64,000 nt of DNA from Paraniabella hibiscisoli (lineage in GTDB: Bacteria; Bacteroidota; Bacteroidia; Chitinophagales; Chitinophagaceae), in the NCBI RefSeq assembly GCF_022512515.1, contig NZ_JAKWBK010000001.1, forward strand, positions 3,410,001-3,474,000, read 5' to 3'. Shown in pieces: positions 1-9,494 of this stretch (its first letter is position 1; each line of letters begins with the position of its first letter). The notes below the pieces were generated by a model. That model ran no database searches and was not told the origin of the DNA. It was given only the letters and a program-made list of their open reading frames with translations. A program made the position numbers and the translations under genes.

Positions 1-1
1 C

Positions 2-535
2 ATTCAACGCTTTAGCTGGAACAGTGATGGTTCGCCCAATTTTGGACTACCCTGGGATATTGCCGTGGCTTATGCCCGGCCTTCGGGAGAGAAGAAGCGC
101 TATAGCTATCCTAAAACCGGCTGGACCATTGTCGGCTTCAGCTCAGAGGAAACGGCCAACAGTCGCCTGGCTTCCCGCCTTATCGATAATAATACCACCA
201 CTTACTGGATCACCCGCTACTCCACCGAGCCTACCGATTACCCGCAGCACTGGATCACGGTAGATATGGGTGTGGTTGCCAAAGTAGATGGCTTTATGGT
301 GCACCAAAAGGAGGGCGACCGTAAAATAAAAGAACTGCAGGTACAGGTAAGTAACGATAATGCCAGCTGGGAAACCCTGGGTACTTACCCCCTGAATAAT
401 ATCGATCTAATGAAGCAATATGTCGATCTGCCTGCGCAAAAGCAGTTCCGCTATTTTAAGCTGGTGCCGCAATCGGGCCACGATGGGCAGAAACAGCCGG
501 GACTGGCGGAAGTAGGGACGTATAGGATGGAGTAG
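2..535 (+). CDS. C-terminal part of a GH43-like glycosidase with discoidin (F5/8 type C) domain
   Basis: The frame is open from the window edge, so the N-terminus and catalytic core lie outside. The first residues (QRFSWNSDGSPNFG) resemble the last beta-propeller strand of family 43 arabinofuranosidases/xylosidases. From about residue 45 the rest is a galactose-binding, discoidin-like domain (SRLIDNNTTTYWITRY, WITVDMG, VQVSNDNASWETLG, FRYFKLV), which normally binds glycans. It probably acts outside the cytoplasm on plant polysaccharide. The next gene, also a polysaccharide enzyme, fits a utilisation locus. The discoidin call is firm. The GH43 assignment rests only on the short N-terminal stretch. 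Confidence 0.65.
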   Translation: MQRFSWNSDGSPNFGLPWDIAVAYARPSGEKKRYSYPKTGWTIVGFSSEETANSRLASRLIDNNTTTYWITRYSTEPTDYPQHWITVDMGVVAKVDGFMVHQKEGDRKIKELQVQVSNDNASWETLGTYPLNNIDLMKQYVDLPAQKQFRYFKLVPQSGHDGQKQPGLAEVGTYRME

Positions 536-539
536 GGAA

Positions 540-860
540 GGGGATGTTGGAGGAAAGATGTTAGATGGCAGATGTTCGATTCTAGATGCTAGATGGCAGA
601 TGTTAGATGACAGATGCTAGGTGACGGGAAGGGGCAATGGTGAATGGTGAATAGTCAGTAGTGATTAGGGAGTGGTCGTACCACCTACATCGTGCAGCGT
701 TGAAAGATGACGAGGGGGTGAACATTGGGTAAGGGATATTGGTTATGGGACATTTTCAACTGTTGCTGTTAGGCGACAGATGGCAGATGACAGATGACGG
801 ATAACTAAAAGAGGGGGCAATGGTGAATGGTGAATAGTGAATAGTGAATAGTGAATAGTC
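540..860. repeat. AT-rich dispersed short-repeat block (no gene)
   Basis: No gene is supported here. The stretch consists of variants of two short words, one like AGATGTTAGATGGCAGATG (545-625 and 775-800) and one like GGTGAATAGTGAATAGTGA (635-660 and 825-860). A divergent copy of the downstream 108-bp unit lies near 670-730. The GAATAGTGAATAG word recurs at 39228-39255 and 46915-46970, so this is a dispersed intergenic family in this genome. Confidence 0.7.
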
Positions 861-1110
861 GTACATCGTATCACCTACATCGTACAGAGTTGAAGATGAC
901 GAGGGGGTGAACATCGGGCAATAATGAATAATGAATAGTGAATAATGAGTAGGAAATAGGGAGTAATCGTACATCGTATCACCTACATCGTACAGAGTTG
1001 AAGATGACGAGGGGGTGAACATCGGGCAATAATGAATAATGAATAGTGAATAATGAGTAGGAAATAGGGAGTAATCGTACATCGTATCACCTCTATCGTA
1101 TAGAGTTGAA
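861..1110. repeat. 108-bp direct tandem repeat, about 2.3 copies
   Basis: The word GTACATCGTATCACCTACAT starts at 861 and 969, and a slightly altered copy starts at 1077, giving a 108-bp period. Each unit also carries GATGACGAGGGGGTGAACAT and a run of GAATAATGAATAGTG words. Copies 1 and 2 are nearly identical and copy 3 is truncated. A reverse-strand frame stays open through it but only encodes repeated low-complexity residues, so I do not call a gene. Confidence 0.8.
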
Positions 1111-1192
1111 ATATGAAGATCGATTACAGGGCATTGAATATTGAACGGAACGTATGCCATCAACTATCAACGATGAACTTTAAATAAAAGGA

Positions 1193-2299
1193 ATGATGTA
1201 TAAACGTAGTATTGTCTTTTTACTGATGTGGCTGCCTGCCTTATTTGCGGGAGCACAAAAGAGTGCTTTAACGGGTTTTCCCAAAGGGTACACGCCCGAA
1301 GAAGTGGGCCGGCTTATTGCCTATCGCATGGTATACTCCAAACATGCGCTGCATGCGGGTAAATGGATCGGGTATCCGGAGACTTTTTCTGGACCGGGGC
1401 CCTGCATTATGCACAGCTCACCAAGGATGAGATGTTGCTGGGCTTTTAGAGAAAAGGTTTGAGCCGCTGTTTACTACCGAAAAAGAACTGTTACCCATAC
1501 AAAATCATGTGGACCTGAATATGTTTGGCAGCCTGCCGTTAACGCTATGGCAGCTTACTAAAGATCAGCGTTATTTAAACCTGGGCCTGCCTTATGCACA
1601 AACCCAGTGGCAGGTACCGGCCAATGCCAAAGCCGATGAAAAAGCCTGGGCTGATAAAGGCTATAGCTGGCAAACCCGGCTCTGGATCGATGATATGTAC
1701 ATGATCACCATTGTGCAAACCCAGGCCTATAAAGCCACGGGCGATGCGGTATATATTAACCGGGCCGCTAAAGAAATGGCGCTTTATCTTGATGAGCTGC
1801 AGCGCCCCAACGGCCTGTTTTACCATGCGCCCGATGTGCCTTTTTACTGGGGCCGGGGTAATGGCTGGATGGCCGCCGGTGTAACCGAGCTATTGCGCTA
1901 CCTGCCCACCACCAACCCGCATTATGCACGTATCCTTAAAGGTTATAAAGCCATGATGAGCAGCTTAAAGAATTTTCAGCGGTCCGATGGTATGTGGAAC
2001 CAATTGATTGATGAGCCGGATTGCTGGGCCGAAACCTCGGGCTCGGCGATGTTTGCCTATGCGTTTATTACCGGGGTAAAAAAGGCTGGCTGGATGCTGC
2101 TACCTATGGCCCGGCCGCCCGTAAAGCCTGGCTGGCCATGGTAAAATATGTGAACCACCAGGGCGCGGTATCAGAAGTATGCGTGGGTACCAATAAAAAG
2201 AACGATAAACAATATTATTACGACCGCCCCCGCGCCACCGGCGACTACCATGGCCAGGCGCCTTATTTATGGTGCGTAAGGGCGCTGCTGGAGAAGTAA
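1193..2299 (+). CDS. GH105 unsaturated glucuronyl/rhamnogalacturonyl hydrolase, frameshifted
   Basis: The protein starts at a double ATG with a signal peptide (KRSIVFLLMWLPALFAGAQ), so it is exported. The body matches family 88/105 (YesR/YteR) enzymes that remove the unsaturated uronic acid left by pectate and rhamnogalacturonan lyases: WTGALHYAQLTKD, WIDDMYM, FYHAPD, YWGRGNGW, DEPDCWAETSGSAMF and PRATGDYHGQAP. The family's acidic catalytic residue is expected in the WIDDMYM stretch. Three one-base shifts at about 1382, 1443 and 2083, the last two in T and G runs, split the frame while conserved residues continue. It lies downstream of the GH43-like/discoidin gene and probably serves the same polysaccharide locus. 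Confidence 0.85.
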
Positions 2300-2326
2300 G
2301 GATGCTACTTAGTACGCTAGATCTAC

Positions 2327-2533
2327 TTATTGTTCCCATTTGCATAGTGTTTTACCACTGATAATAGCGCTGTCTAATGTGGTGGATAGAATATGGTAAT
2401 TACAGTTGCTTAATCCCCGGCATTGATCGGTAAGATGATACCGCTTGCCTGACTGGCTACCACATACAAATACAGTATTGGTTTTGCAACTTTTAATACT
2501 AATGACTAATAATACAAAAAACACTGTTTTCAC
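2327..2533 (-). CDS. Small secreted Cys-rich protein
   Basis: 68 residues with a hydrophobic N-terminus (MKTVFFVLLVISIKSCK) that could be a signal or lipoprotein peptide. It is followed by FVCGSQSGKRYHLTDQC and RGLSNCNYHILSTTLDSA and ends near TLCKWE. The Y-H-x4-C-x-GL-x2-C...A-x3-G-x2-C spacing is one I associate with short Bacteroidota proteins that look like a miniature metal-binding treble clef. The function is unknown. The usual final Cys-x2-Cys is reduced to a single Cys here. It lies 92 bp downstream of another Cys-rich small gene on the same strand. Confidence 0.6.
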   Translation of the reverse strand: MKTVFFVLLVISIKSCKTNTVFVCGSQSGKRYHLTDQCRGLSNCNYHILSTTLDSAIISGKTLCKWEQ

Positions 2534-2625
2534 TTGCTTGAATTAAAGCAAAAAAGAATAGTTGAGGGTGGTGTTTTGAGATATACAACGGCCAGGCTAC
2601 TAATTGGTTTATTATATTTTGGACT

Positions 2626-2841
2626 TTATTGCGAATGACAAGGTTTGCTGCAATGCTTACAGCCATTTACACGAGTGTAATAACTTTTGGCTTCTGCAAC
2701 AGCAGAAAAGCAGGATGGATATTCACCCAAATATAACCTGTTTGCTGCTGCAGGAAGCCAACTGCAGGTTTGTTCATGTACTTCGTGATCTCCATTGGAT
2801 TGCGCTTGTTTGTTAACGTAGTAACTTTTATTCATAATCAA
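2626..2841 (-). CDS. Small conserved Cys/His protein (NGDHEVH family)
   Basis: 71 residues with no signal peptide. The pattern YYVNKQAQSNGDHEVHEQTC, then LPAAANRLYLG, C, A-x2-AK-x-YY and NGCKHCSKPCHS is one I recognise from many short Bacteroidota proteins of unknown role. Four Cys and three or four His suggest metal binding. Position and strand suggest co-transcription with the Cys-rich gene downstream at 2327-2533. No function can be assigned. Confidence 0.7.
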   Translation of the reverse strand: MIMNKSYYVNKQAQSNGDHEVHEQTCSWLPAAANRLYLGEYPSCFSAVAEAKSYYTRVNGCKHCSKPCHSQ

Positions 2842-2999
2842 AATGTTTTAATGATGAATCGAAAATAGCATACGTTAAAAACTTTTTTTACGGAAATCCG
2901 TAGTAAAGTATATTATCAAAAAATAAATGCAGTTATACAACAAAAGATTCTAAAATGTCGGGCCCTGACGATATTCTGAAACCAGAGATTGATGTAGTA

Positions 3000-3664
3000 T
3001 TAAATAATACCCATTTTAATACAGTGCGCTATCAGCTGCTCGTTGGTGGAAAAGTCGAATGCCTCTTTCATAAGTTTTAGTCGTTTTTCAATACTACTTT
3101 TGCCAGCCGGCTGTATATTGTTTTTTCCCAGGTAATCTGAAATTTCCTGTTGTCGTTTGCCTTCCGTCAATTGGGTGATGATAGCAATATCAGTTTCAGT
3201 AAATTCGTAAGCATTTTTTTGTTTGGCCTGCCGTATCAACATTACCGGAAAATGTCGTTGGTTATGGGTAATCTTTTCTATGGCCTTTTTCAGTTCTTCA
3301 ATATCACTTCGTCCCTTTGACACATACCCGTCAATATCCTGTTTTTCAAACAATGCTTCTATAACTGAAGGCTTACCCGTGGCAGAAAAGACCAATATTT
3401 TCAGATCGGGTTGCACTTTTCTTACGGCGGCAATAAGCGCTTCGCCGGTGGGAATTTTTGTTGCCGGTGATCCTGGTCAAAAGACAGGTCGGTGATCAGC
3501 AGGTCATAAGATACTCCGGCCTTTAGGGCAATTTGTATTTTTTGCAGCGCATCATCACAATGGTAAACATAATCCGGGTCTGGAACTCCGAACGCTTCAA
3601 GTGTTTTTTGTACGGAGATGTTGGCGCTTTGATAATCTTCAGCTATCAGTACTTTCTTTATCAT
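3000..3664 (-). CDS. LuxR/NarL-like response regulator, frameshifted
   Basis: The N-terminal receiver domain shows KVLIAEDYQS, phosphoacceptor Asp in LLITDLSFDQDH and switch Lys in GYVSKGRSD. The C-terminal region (ETDIAIITQLTEGKRQQEIS through AGKSSIEKRLKLMKEAF) is the divergent helix-turn-helix typical of Bacteroidota regulators paired with TPR kinases. One base is lost near 3455 between the two halves. The start ATG lies 2 bp after the stop of the histidine kinase, so the two are translated from one message and form a two-component pair. The target genes are unknown. Confidence 0.85.
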
Positions 3665-3666
3665 AT

Positions 3667-5346
3667 TTATTTAGCAATTGGAATAAAAATACGGACTTTC
3701 AATCCTGGCATTGTTTTATCAAAAATAATGCGGCCCCCAATATCTTTAATACGGGTTTCCGTATTTCTTAATCCATTGCCATAAGGCGTTCAAGAGGAAG
3801 CCCGATGCCATCATCGATATATTGTACTTCTAGTTCATTTTTCTTTTGCATAAATTTCAGCACAACATTGCTGGCGGAGCTATGCTTTTTCATATTGGTC
3901 ATTAACTCTTCTATTATAATGCTTAGTTCTTCCCTGGCTACCGGCGTGAGCTTTTCCCAAACCTCCTGGGAGTTGCCTACGCTTGCAACCCTGATGGTAT
4001 CGCTGGCAAATGATTCCAACAGCTCTGAAACAGATTGTTGAAAATCTTGGTTATTTTTTTGTTGCTGGTCATAAGAAATATCGCGTGACTGGTTATACAC
4101 GAGATTTAATTTATAGAGCAGTACATTTTTTTCAGGAAGCCCCTTGTGTTCAACTTCCGACATAATACGATAAACCCGGTTGGCAACTTTATCATGCACT
4201 TTTTTGACATGCGTAACCGTTGTTCCTGTATGGCTTGTTGCTTGAGTTTTCGATACCAGATAAACCCAATAATAGTTAATATAGTCACTATTATAAGGAT
4301 CACTTGCCACCAGAGAATGCGTAGTCTGGTTTCAGCGTTTTCTTTTTGCAATGTAAGATTCTCGGTCTTATGCTTTTCTGCATTGTAGCGAATTAAAGCA
4401 AATTGATTCTTGGCGTTACTCCTTGCAGTCTGTAGACTATCACTTAAGAATTGGTGTTGTTTAAAATATTCCTTGTACTTTTCGAAGGTGCTAAGGGGAA
4501 TTAATTTAGAAAGCGCAGCTAATTCATCATCCGGGCTTTTCAAGTATTCGGCGATATGTTTTAAAGCATTTGCATAGTAACGGGCTGAGTCTGGAAGCAG
4601 TTGTGTATAATAATCTGCTAAGTGACCATAGCTCGCATTTAAACCCCAACTGTCTTTTTCCTCCTGTCGTATTTTCAATGCTTCTAATAACTCATCACGC
4701 GCAGGATAATTGGGATTTTCTAGCCATTTTGTCTTAGCCATATTCGATAATATTCGAGCATACTCCTGTTTGTTAGGTTTACTCCATTCTATTATTTTTT
4801 TATAGATGGATATTGCGGTTGTGTATTCTTTTTTCTTTTGATAAGCAAGAGCTTGGTTATTTAACGGGAAGATTTTATAATTTTTATCGCTAACAAATTG
4901 TAGAGCTTTGTTACTATACTCAATAGCTAGGTTATAATTTTTAAGATTCAGATTGACAAAGCTAAGTTCATTATAATCTGAAAAAGGCAAGGATAGTGTA
5001 GGCCATTCTTTTCATTTAGCGACTTTAAAGATGCGAGCAAGCTCTCTTCGCTTCCGAAATAATCTCCTGCATCGTTCTGTAAGATAGCCATTTCGTTGTA
5101 GGCCATCGCAATTTCCAGGCTATCTTTTGAATTAGAGGCTATTTCATTAAAATAATAAAAAGAAGAATCATTTTTTATGTATTTGTATGATAAAGCTTTT
5201 TTGTAAAAAGGAGAAGTTCTAATAGAATCTGTTGTTTTTGAAATAGAAAAGTTTAAAGACTTCTGTTTGCAGTTGATAAGATAAAGTGCTGGCGTTATAC
5301 AGCAGAAATAAAGGGCTAGTTTTTTCACAACAGTTATTTGAATCAA
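3667..5346 (-). CDS. TPR-containing sensor histidine kinase, frameshifted
   Basis: An N-terminal export segment (KKLALYFCCITPALYLINC, lipoprotein-like) is followed by a periplasmic region of TPR helices (for example YNLAIEYSNKALQFV and YTTAISIYKKI). One membrane span follows (ILWWQVILIIVTILTIIGFI), then a coiled coil and a HATPase domain with N-box IIEELMTNMKKHS, G1 YIDDGIGL and G2 NGLRNTETRIKDIGG. Three one-base shifts (about 4980, 4280 and 3779) break it; the last falls just before the G2 box, where a missing G in ATGGGCAATGG explains the break. It probably phosphorylates the regulator immediately downstream. Signal unknown. Confidence 0.85.
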
Positions 5347-5503
5347 AAGTAAGAGAAATATATGCCTCTATCATATAAATAATATTGCTTGTCCTATTTT
5401 CTTTTGCTAAAGGCTAGCATTTATTAATTCAATCCGGAAAAATAAGTTTGATAAATATGCGCTTCTTATTTAAGAAATAAGACAGGTTGGATGCCTGCCT
5501 TAT

Positions 5504-5716
5504 TTAGTGTTGAATAATAGTGTTTACGGACGGGGAGGAGGAGGGGAGGGGAGGGGGTGGTGGGTAATTAGGGGCGTGACTGCCTTCGCCACCATCATCT
5601 GTTTCATCGCCCATAGTGCTTACCTGCCCGTTATTAGGAACGTGATTATGAATATGTCCGTTATGGTTACAGGCTGGGCATGTTGCCAGCAGTAACGCCA
5701 GAATGATTTCTAACAT
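5504..5716 (-). CDS. Possible small exported His/Pro-rich peptide
   Basis: Seventy codons from an internal ATG: a hydrophobic start (MLEIILALLLATCPAC) that could be a lipoprotein signal, then His/Asn-rich and Pro-rich residues. I do not recognise a family. The composition partly reflects G-rich DNA at 5530-5560, so this may be a chance frame. Kept as tentative because it sits alone between the kinase and the next operon. Confidence 0.3.
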   Translation of the reverse strand: MLEIILALLLATCPACNHNGHIHNHVPNNGQVSTMGDETDDGGEGSHAPNYPPPPPLPSSSPSVNTIIQH

Positions 5717-6082
5717 TGTTATTGTTTTAAAAAGTTGAAAAAATATTGCAGCCCCGAAGGGCGCGGTCTTTTGAAATGGCGGTAAGAAGCGCTTCTTACT
5801 GCTGAAGGGAAGGGGTGGATAATAGATTGCGGGAGCTTCAAAAACGCTTCCCAAACCGCTTATGAGCAACCACTTTCTATTGTTCCGATAAAAGAGATAC
5901 TGTACAGTCGGCTTTTAGCTAAGAAGCCCGATCGCTTTCGAAAACAAAGATAGATCGGTGTAATAGGTTGGTTAGCAATCGATTCCGGTGATTCCGGTAA
6001 TTCCAGTACTTCCGCTTTGAATTCCGGTAAGGTCTACGGAATTCCGTAAATTCCGTTAGCTTTATAGTATAACCTTCGTAAA

Positions 6083-7248
6083 ATGTATTATGCTGATTAC
6101 AAAAAGCAGGTACTGCAGGAATACAAGAACAAACTGGCTGCAGACCCAAGTCTACTAAACCTGAGTCAGCCCTCACCGGCAAAGCTTAGAAAGGAATGTG
6201 CAATCGTATATGATGAACGATATCAACGGAAAGATGAGGGAACCCTGAGAACGTTTTTCGAAGCTGCAGTGGAACCTTCGAAGTTTTTAAAGTGATTGAG
6301 AATTTTTCGATCGACAAATTCAGGCCACTGGTTAAGTATATTAAAGAACCCGATATTGAAACCGCGTTTAAAAATGTAGAGTTGCTGGCCTGGCTGATCA
6401 ATTTTGAACCTCGACCCCTGGAACATTGGAGGAAAACATCCCGCTCAGCAAAAGAAGCCTCGGCTGAAAAAGAGCTGGATGGCAATAATGACGCTGGCAT
6501 TACCTTGCCAGTAGAAAAAGTTCAGACATCTGTAGCTACTGAACCTGTTGTCGAAAGAGCTCCTGTTGAAAAAGACCAGGGGTAAAAAATGATGATGGGA
6601 CAGGACAAAAGTGAAAGATCAACCGGCTGTAGTAGCTCAGTCAACTACAGAAGGGGCGGTTGAAAAGCAGGAACAGATAAAGAAAGATAACGGCGATCCT
6701 GGACGGATTGCAGAAACTAAGTCTCTTATTGAAACAAGCTCTGTAGTGAAAGAAGTGCAACCTACCACTGGCGAATCCTTCGGCACTTCATTCGTACCAG
6801 TGGTATCCTCCTCGCCCAACAAAAACGGCATTCATAAAAAACATGGAACAGTGTAGTGCTGGCGCTATTGGTCTCCGCTACCGGTATAATTATTTACCAG
6901 GCAAAAAACAACGATGGCAGTATTATGCCTATTGGTAGTAGTGCTGATGGTAAACAATGCATGTATTGGACTGGCGATCATTATGAAGCCGTACCCTGCA
7001 GCCGTAAAATAGATGATGTAATTGTCATTGCGCTCGATACCGTTAAGCTGAGAAGGTTTAAAAAAATCACCCGGCCTGATACCATTACAGAAAATGATAT
7101 TGGCCGGGTTTGGTACACCAGGATAAATAAACAGTTGGAATTTTATACTGCTTATGATAATCATCCCACCCAACCACAGTTTCGCTTAAAGCCTATAACC
7201 GGTTATATTATTGATAAGTATATTCAGCATCGGCAATCGACTGAATAA
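6083..7248 (+). CDS. Membrane-anchored hypothetical protein, first gene of GTPase module, frameshifted
   Basis: Reading through about three one-base shifts (6290, 6590-6610, 6855) gives one protein. It has a cytoplasmic N-terminal alpha-helical domain (YADYKKQVLQEYKNKL, LRKECAIVYDERYQRKDE, LRTFF, FKNVELLAWLINFEPRP), a charged low-complexity linker rich in Val/Glu/Lys, and one transmembrane helix (LALLVSATGIIIYQA). An outer domain follows (CMYWTGDHYEAVPC, VIALDTVKLRRFKKITRPDT, IGRVWYTRINKQLEFYTAYD, LKPITGYIIDKYI). I recognise the pieces as conserved but unnamed in Bacteroidota. Being a single-span protein with domains on both sides of the membrane, it could pass a signal to or from the GTPase genes downstream; that role is inference. 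Confidence 0.65.
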
Positions 7249-7533
7249 AGCTGGCGGTAATAAAGTTATGAGGCAGCTGCTGCTTCCGGTTCGTACCTTC
7301 TCCAGATATTTTATTAGTTTTTTATGTTTTACGGTTTTTCGTAAATCCGTCTTAGCGGGCTGGTATAGATTTGTTCTTACAAAGCACTTTTTCGGAAGAC
7401 GGACACAAAATTTATTGCCGTATATGTCGTCGATTTTTCCGGGCACGGCTTTTAACGTAATCAACTTAATAATGGAAACTACGGGTATTGCCCATCGTTC
7501 GCATGCTCTTTACCAATAATTAACAACACAAAC

Positions 7534-8562
7534 ATGAATCGTAAAATTTCTGCCACTGATTTTTTCCTGGCTATCCTTGCAGTCTTATTGATTAGCGTAA
7601 GCTTTTACCAAACCTGGTTAGGTTTGCAACAGATATTCGGGGCTGCCTCTTTTGTTATTGCAATGGTGCTATCGCTGTTGCTGCTTTTTTTATGCTGGAT
7701 GATAAGGGCTGCAAAAATGGAACGTCGCTCCTCTTCTAGCTTGGTTTGGATCTATATTTTTATTGCTTCATTTTGCTTTATTGCCAATTTTAATGCGCTC
7801 TACACGCGGTTTATGAGAACGGATATTTATACTACGGAGTTGAGGGATATAAATGAGAAGTTCAATGTCCTGGAAACAGATATACAGTCTAAGCTAAGCT
7901 ATAAATATAATAAAGAAACTACGCAGAACATTGAAATAAAAAAGAAGCAATTGATAGAGCAGATCAAAGATCCAGGGAATAAAGGCATAGGAGAAAGAGC
8001 TCAGGCTTTGATAAGAGATATAGAAAAGTTAACGGGTCAGAAGGTAGATTTATTGACACCTATTAGAAATGATTATGAAGATCTGGCCCAAAGAATGGGG
8101 AGTCAAATAGATAATATGATCTCCGATCTTTCGCCCGATGAGCAGGCGCTAAAAACAGATATTAATAACGCGGTATTAAAGTGGAATAAACACATACAGG
8201 ATTTGCTTCTATTACCCAAAAAAGAGAAAGACGACCTATCTCTGGGTTTGATCGATGAGTCTTTAGCAGAGTTTAATAAGTTGGGTGCCAGAGCGCATAC
8301 CGTACTGGGGGAGAACAAATTTAAATTCGAACCAGTATTCTCTAAAACGCAGGATGTTGGAAAAATAGGTTATGCCTTTGATCACGCCGTTAAAAATTTT
8401 GGTATGTACCAGTTCGTAGTACTTGCAGGTTGCATTCTCTTGGATTTTGTTATTGTTATCATCATTTTACTGGTTACTAGCCCTGATCATAAAAAAGCAG
8501 ATAGTAATGGTTCTGTCTTTAATAATAAACGCAGCGGAAAAACACTTATTCCTAACAACTAA
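7534..8562 (+). CDS. Four-TM coiled-coil membrane protein of GTPase module
   Basis: 342 residues, unbroken. Three hydrophobic helices lie at about residues 10-30, 36-57 and 68-88. A long helical, charged segment follows (about 95-290, with LSYKYNKETTQNIEIKKKQL and FNKLGARAHTVLGENKFKFE), and a fourth helix lies near the C-terminus (FVVLAGCILLDFVIVIIILL), followed by a short basic tail. I recognise no named family. The next gene, the P-loop GTPase, starts 8 bp after its stop, so the two are almost certainly co-translated; this protein may be the membrane platform on which the GTPase acts. About 285 bp without a supported gene separate it from the upstream membrane protein. Confidence 0.8.
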   Translation: MNRKISATDFFLAILAVLLISVSFYQTWLGLQQIFGAASFVIAMVLSLLLLFLCWMIRAAKMERRSSSSLVWIYIFIASFCFIANFNALYTRFMRTDIYTTELRDINEKFNVLETDIQSKLSYKYNKETTQNIEIKKKQLIEQIKDPGNKGIGERAQALIRDIEKLTGQKVDLLTPIRNDYEDLAQRMGSQIDNMISDLSPDEQALKTDINNAVLKWNKHIQDLLLLPKKEKDDLSLGLIDESLAEFNKLGARAHTVLGENKFKFEPVFSKTQDVGKIGYAFDHAVKNFGMYQFVVLAGCILLDFVIVIIILLVTSPDHKKADSNGSVFNNKRSGKTLIPNN

Positions 8563-8570
8563 TTGACAAA

Positions 8571-9494
8571 ATGAATAACGAAACTTTACAGCCGCTGACT
8601 TTTGATAACGAGGATATATTAAAACCCCTGTCGTTTGAACCTCCAAAAGCTAACCTGATCGATGACTTTGTTCCTATAACAAAAACAAACCCAACCGAAA
8701 TAAAAAATAAGGATAGCAACTTTGTTTTTTTCTTTGGTACGGCGGAGTCTGGGAAATCGGTCATTCTTTCATCCATGCTATATTACCTAAGCTCGCAGGC
8801 AGGTGTACTAAGACCTAAGCTCGGTATACCTAATACAAAAGAAGCCCAGGTCCTATTGTCCGATTTTTTGAGAATATCAGGCAGGGTATTTTACCTACCC
8901 GAACTACGAGAGATCAAGTGACTCGTTTAGATCTGGTATTTGAACCTAATAACAGGTCAAAAAAGTAGTGCCAATCAACCTTACATTCCTGGAGACATCT
9001 GGTGAAAATCATAATGAGATTAAAAGAGGAGGCGCTTATCACAGTAGTATTGAATCTTTTTGAATGCAAATATTCCGCTCACTTTTATTATTGTTACAAG
9101 CTATGAATCGGCGCATCGCGATGATACTTTGATCAATGAGTTTTTAGATGAGCTGGAACGGAAAGGGAAAAACCTTAGATCAGTAAATGCTATTCTCGTA
9201 GTGTCCAAATGGGATAAGTCTGGAAAAGTGAATGTTGTGAATGCGGATGAACTGGATGACTTCATTAATGAGCGGTTGAGTAGGACCAGTCAACGCATCG
9301 ATACTTACGGACTAAGTAAAACATATTATACCATCGGTGATATTCAAAACAGTAACGGCGGCGAGCGTATTGAATCGTTAAGTTTGGCAACTGCTGAAAT
9401 TTTATCAAAATGGTTGTATCAAAGTATTGTAGGGTACGATCTGGATTATGAAGGTACTTTTTGGGAACGCATTAAATTTAGCCTGATAAAATAA
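8571..9494 (+). CDS. P-loop GTPase-like protein of the membrane module, frameshifted
   Basis: About 300 residues after restoring three or four one-base shifts (around 8890-8960 and 9059). Walker A is GTAESGKS (residues 56-63) after a hydrophobic strand (FVFFF). A Walker B/G3-like strand is LTFLETSGE, and VSKWDKS fits the G4 specificity motif in degenerate form. FIIVTSYESAHRDD and LINEFLDELERKGK follow G3. There is no membrane segment. This resembles the single- and double-GTPase components of NTP-dependent conflict systems described computationally by the Aravind group, but I cannot confirm the subfamily. The stop overlaps the next start by one base. Confidence 0.75.

Noticed and set aside
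756..1163. Reverse-strand open frame of 135 codons
   Set aside because: It only translates the 108-bp repeat and AT-rich words (THYSLFIIHY repeats). No start context or conservation expected.
7211..7519. Plus-strand frame of 102 codons and a minus-strand frame over the same bases
   Set aside because: Overlaps the end of the upstream membrane protein, has no recognisable domain and unbalanced composition. Treated as a gap between genes.
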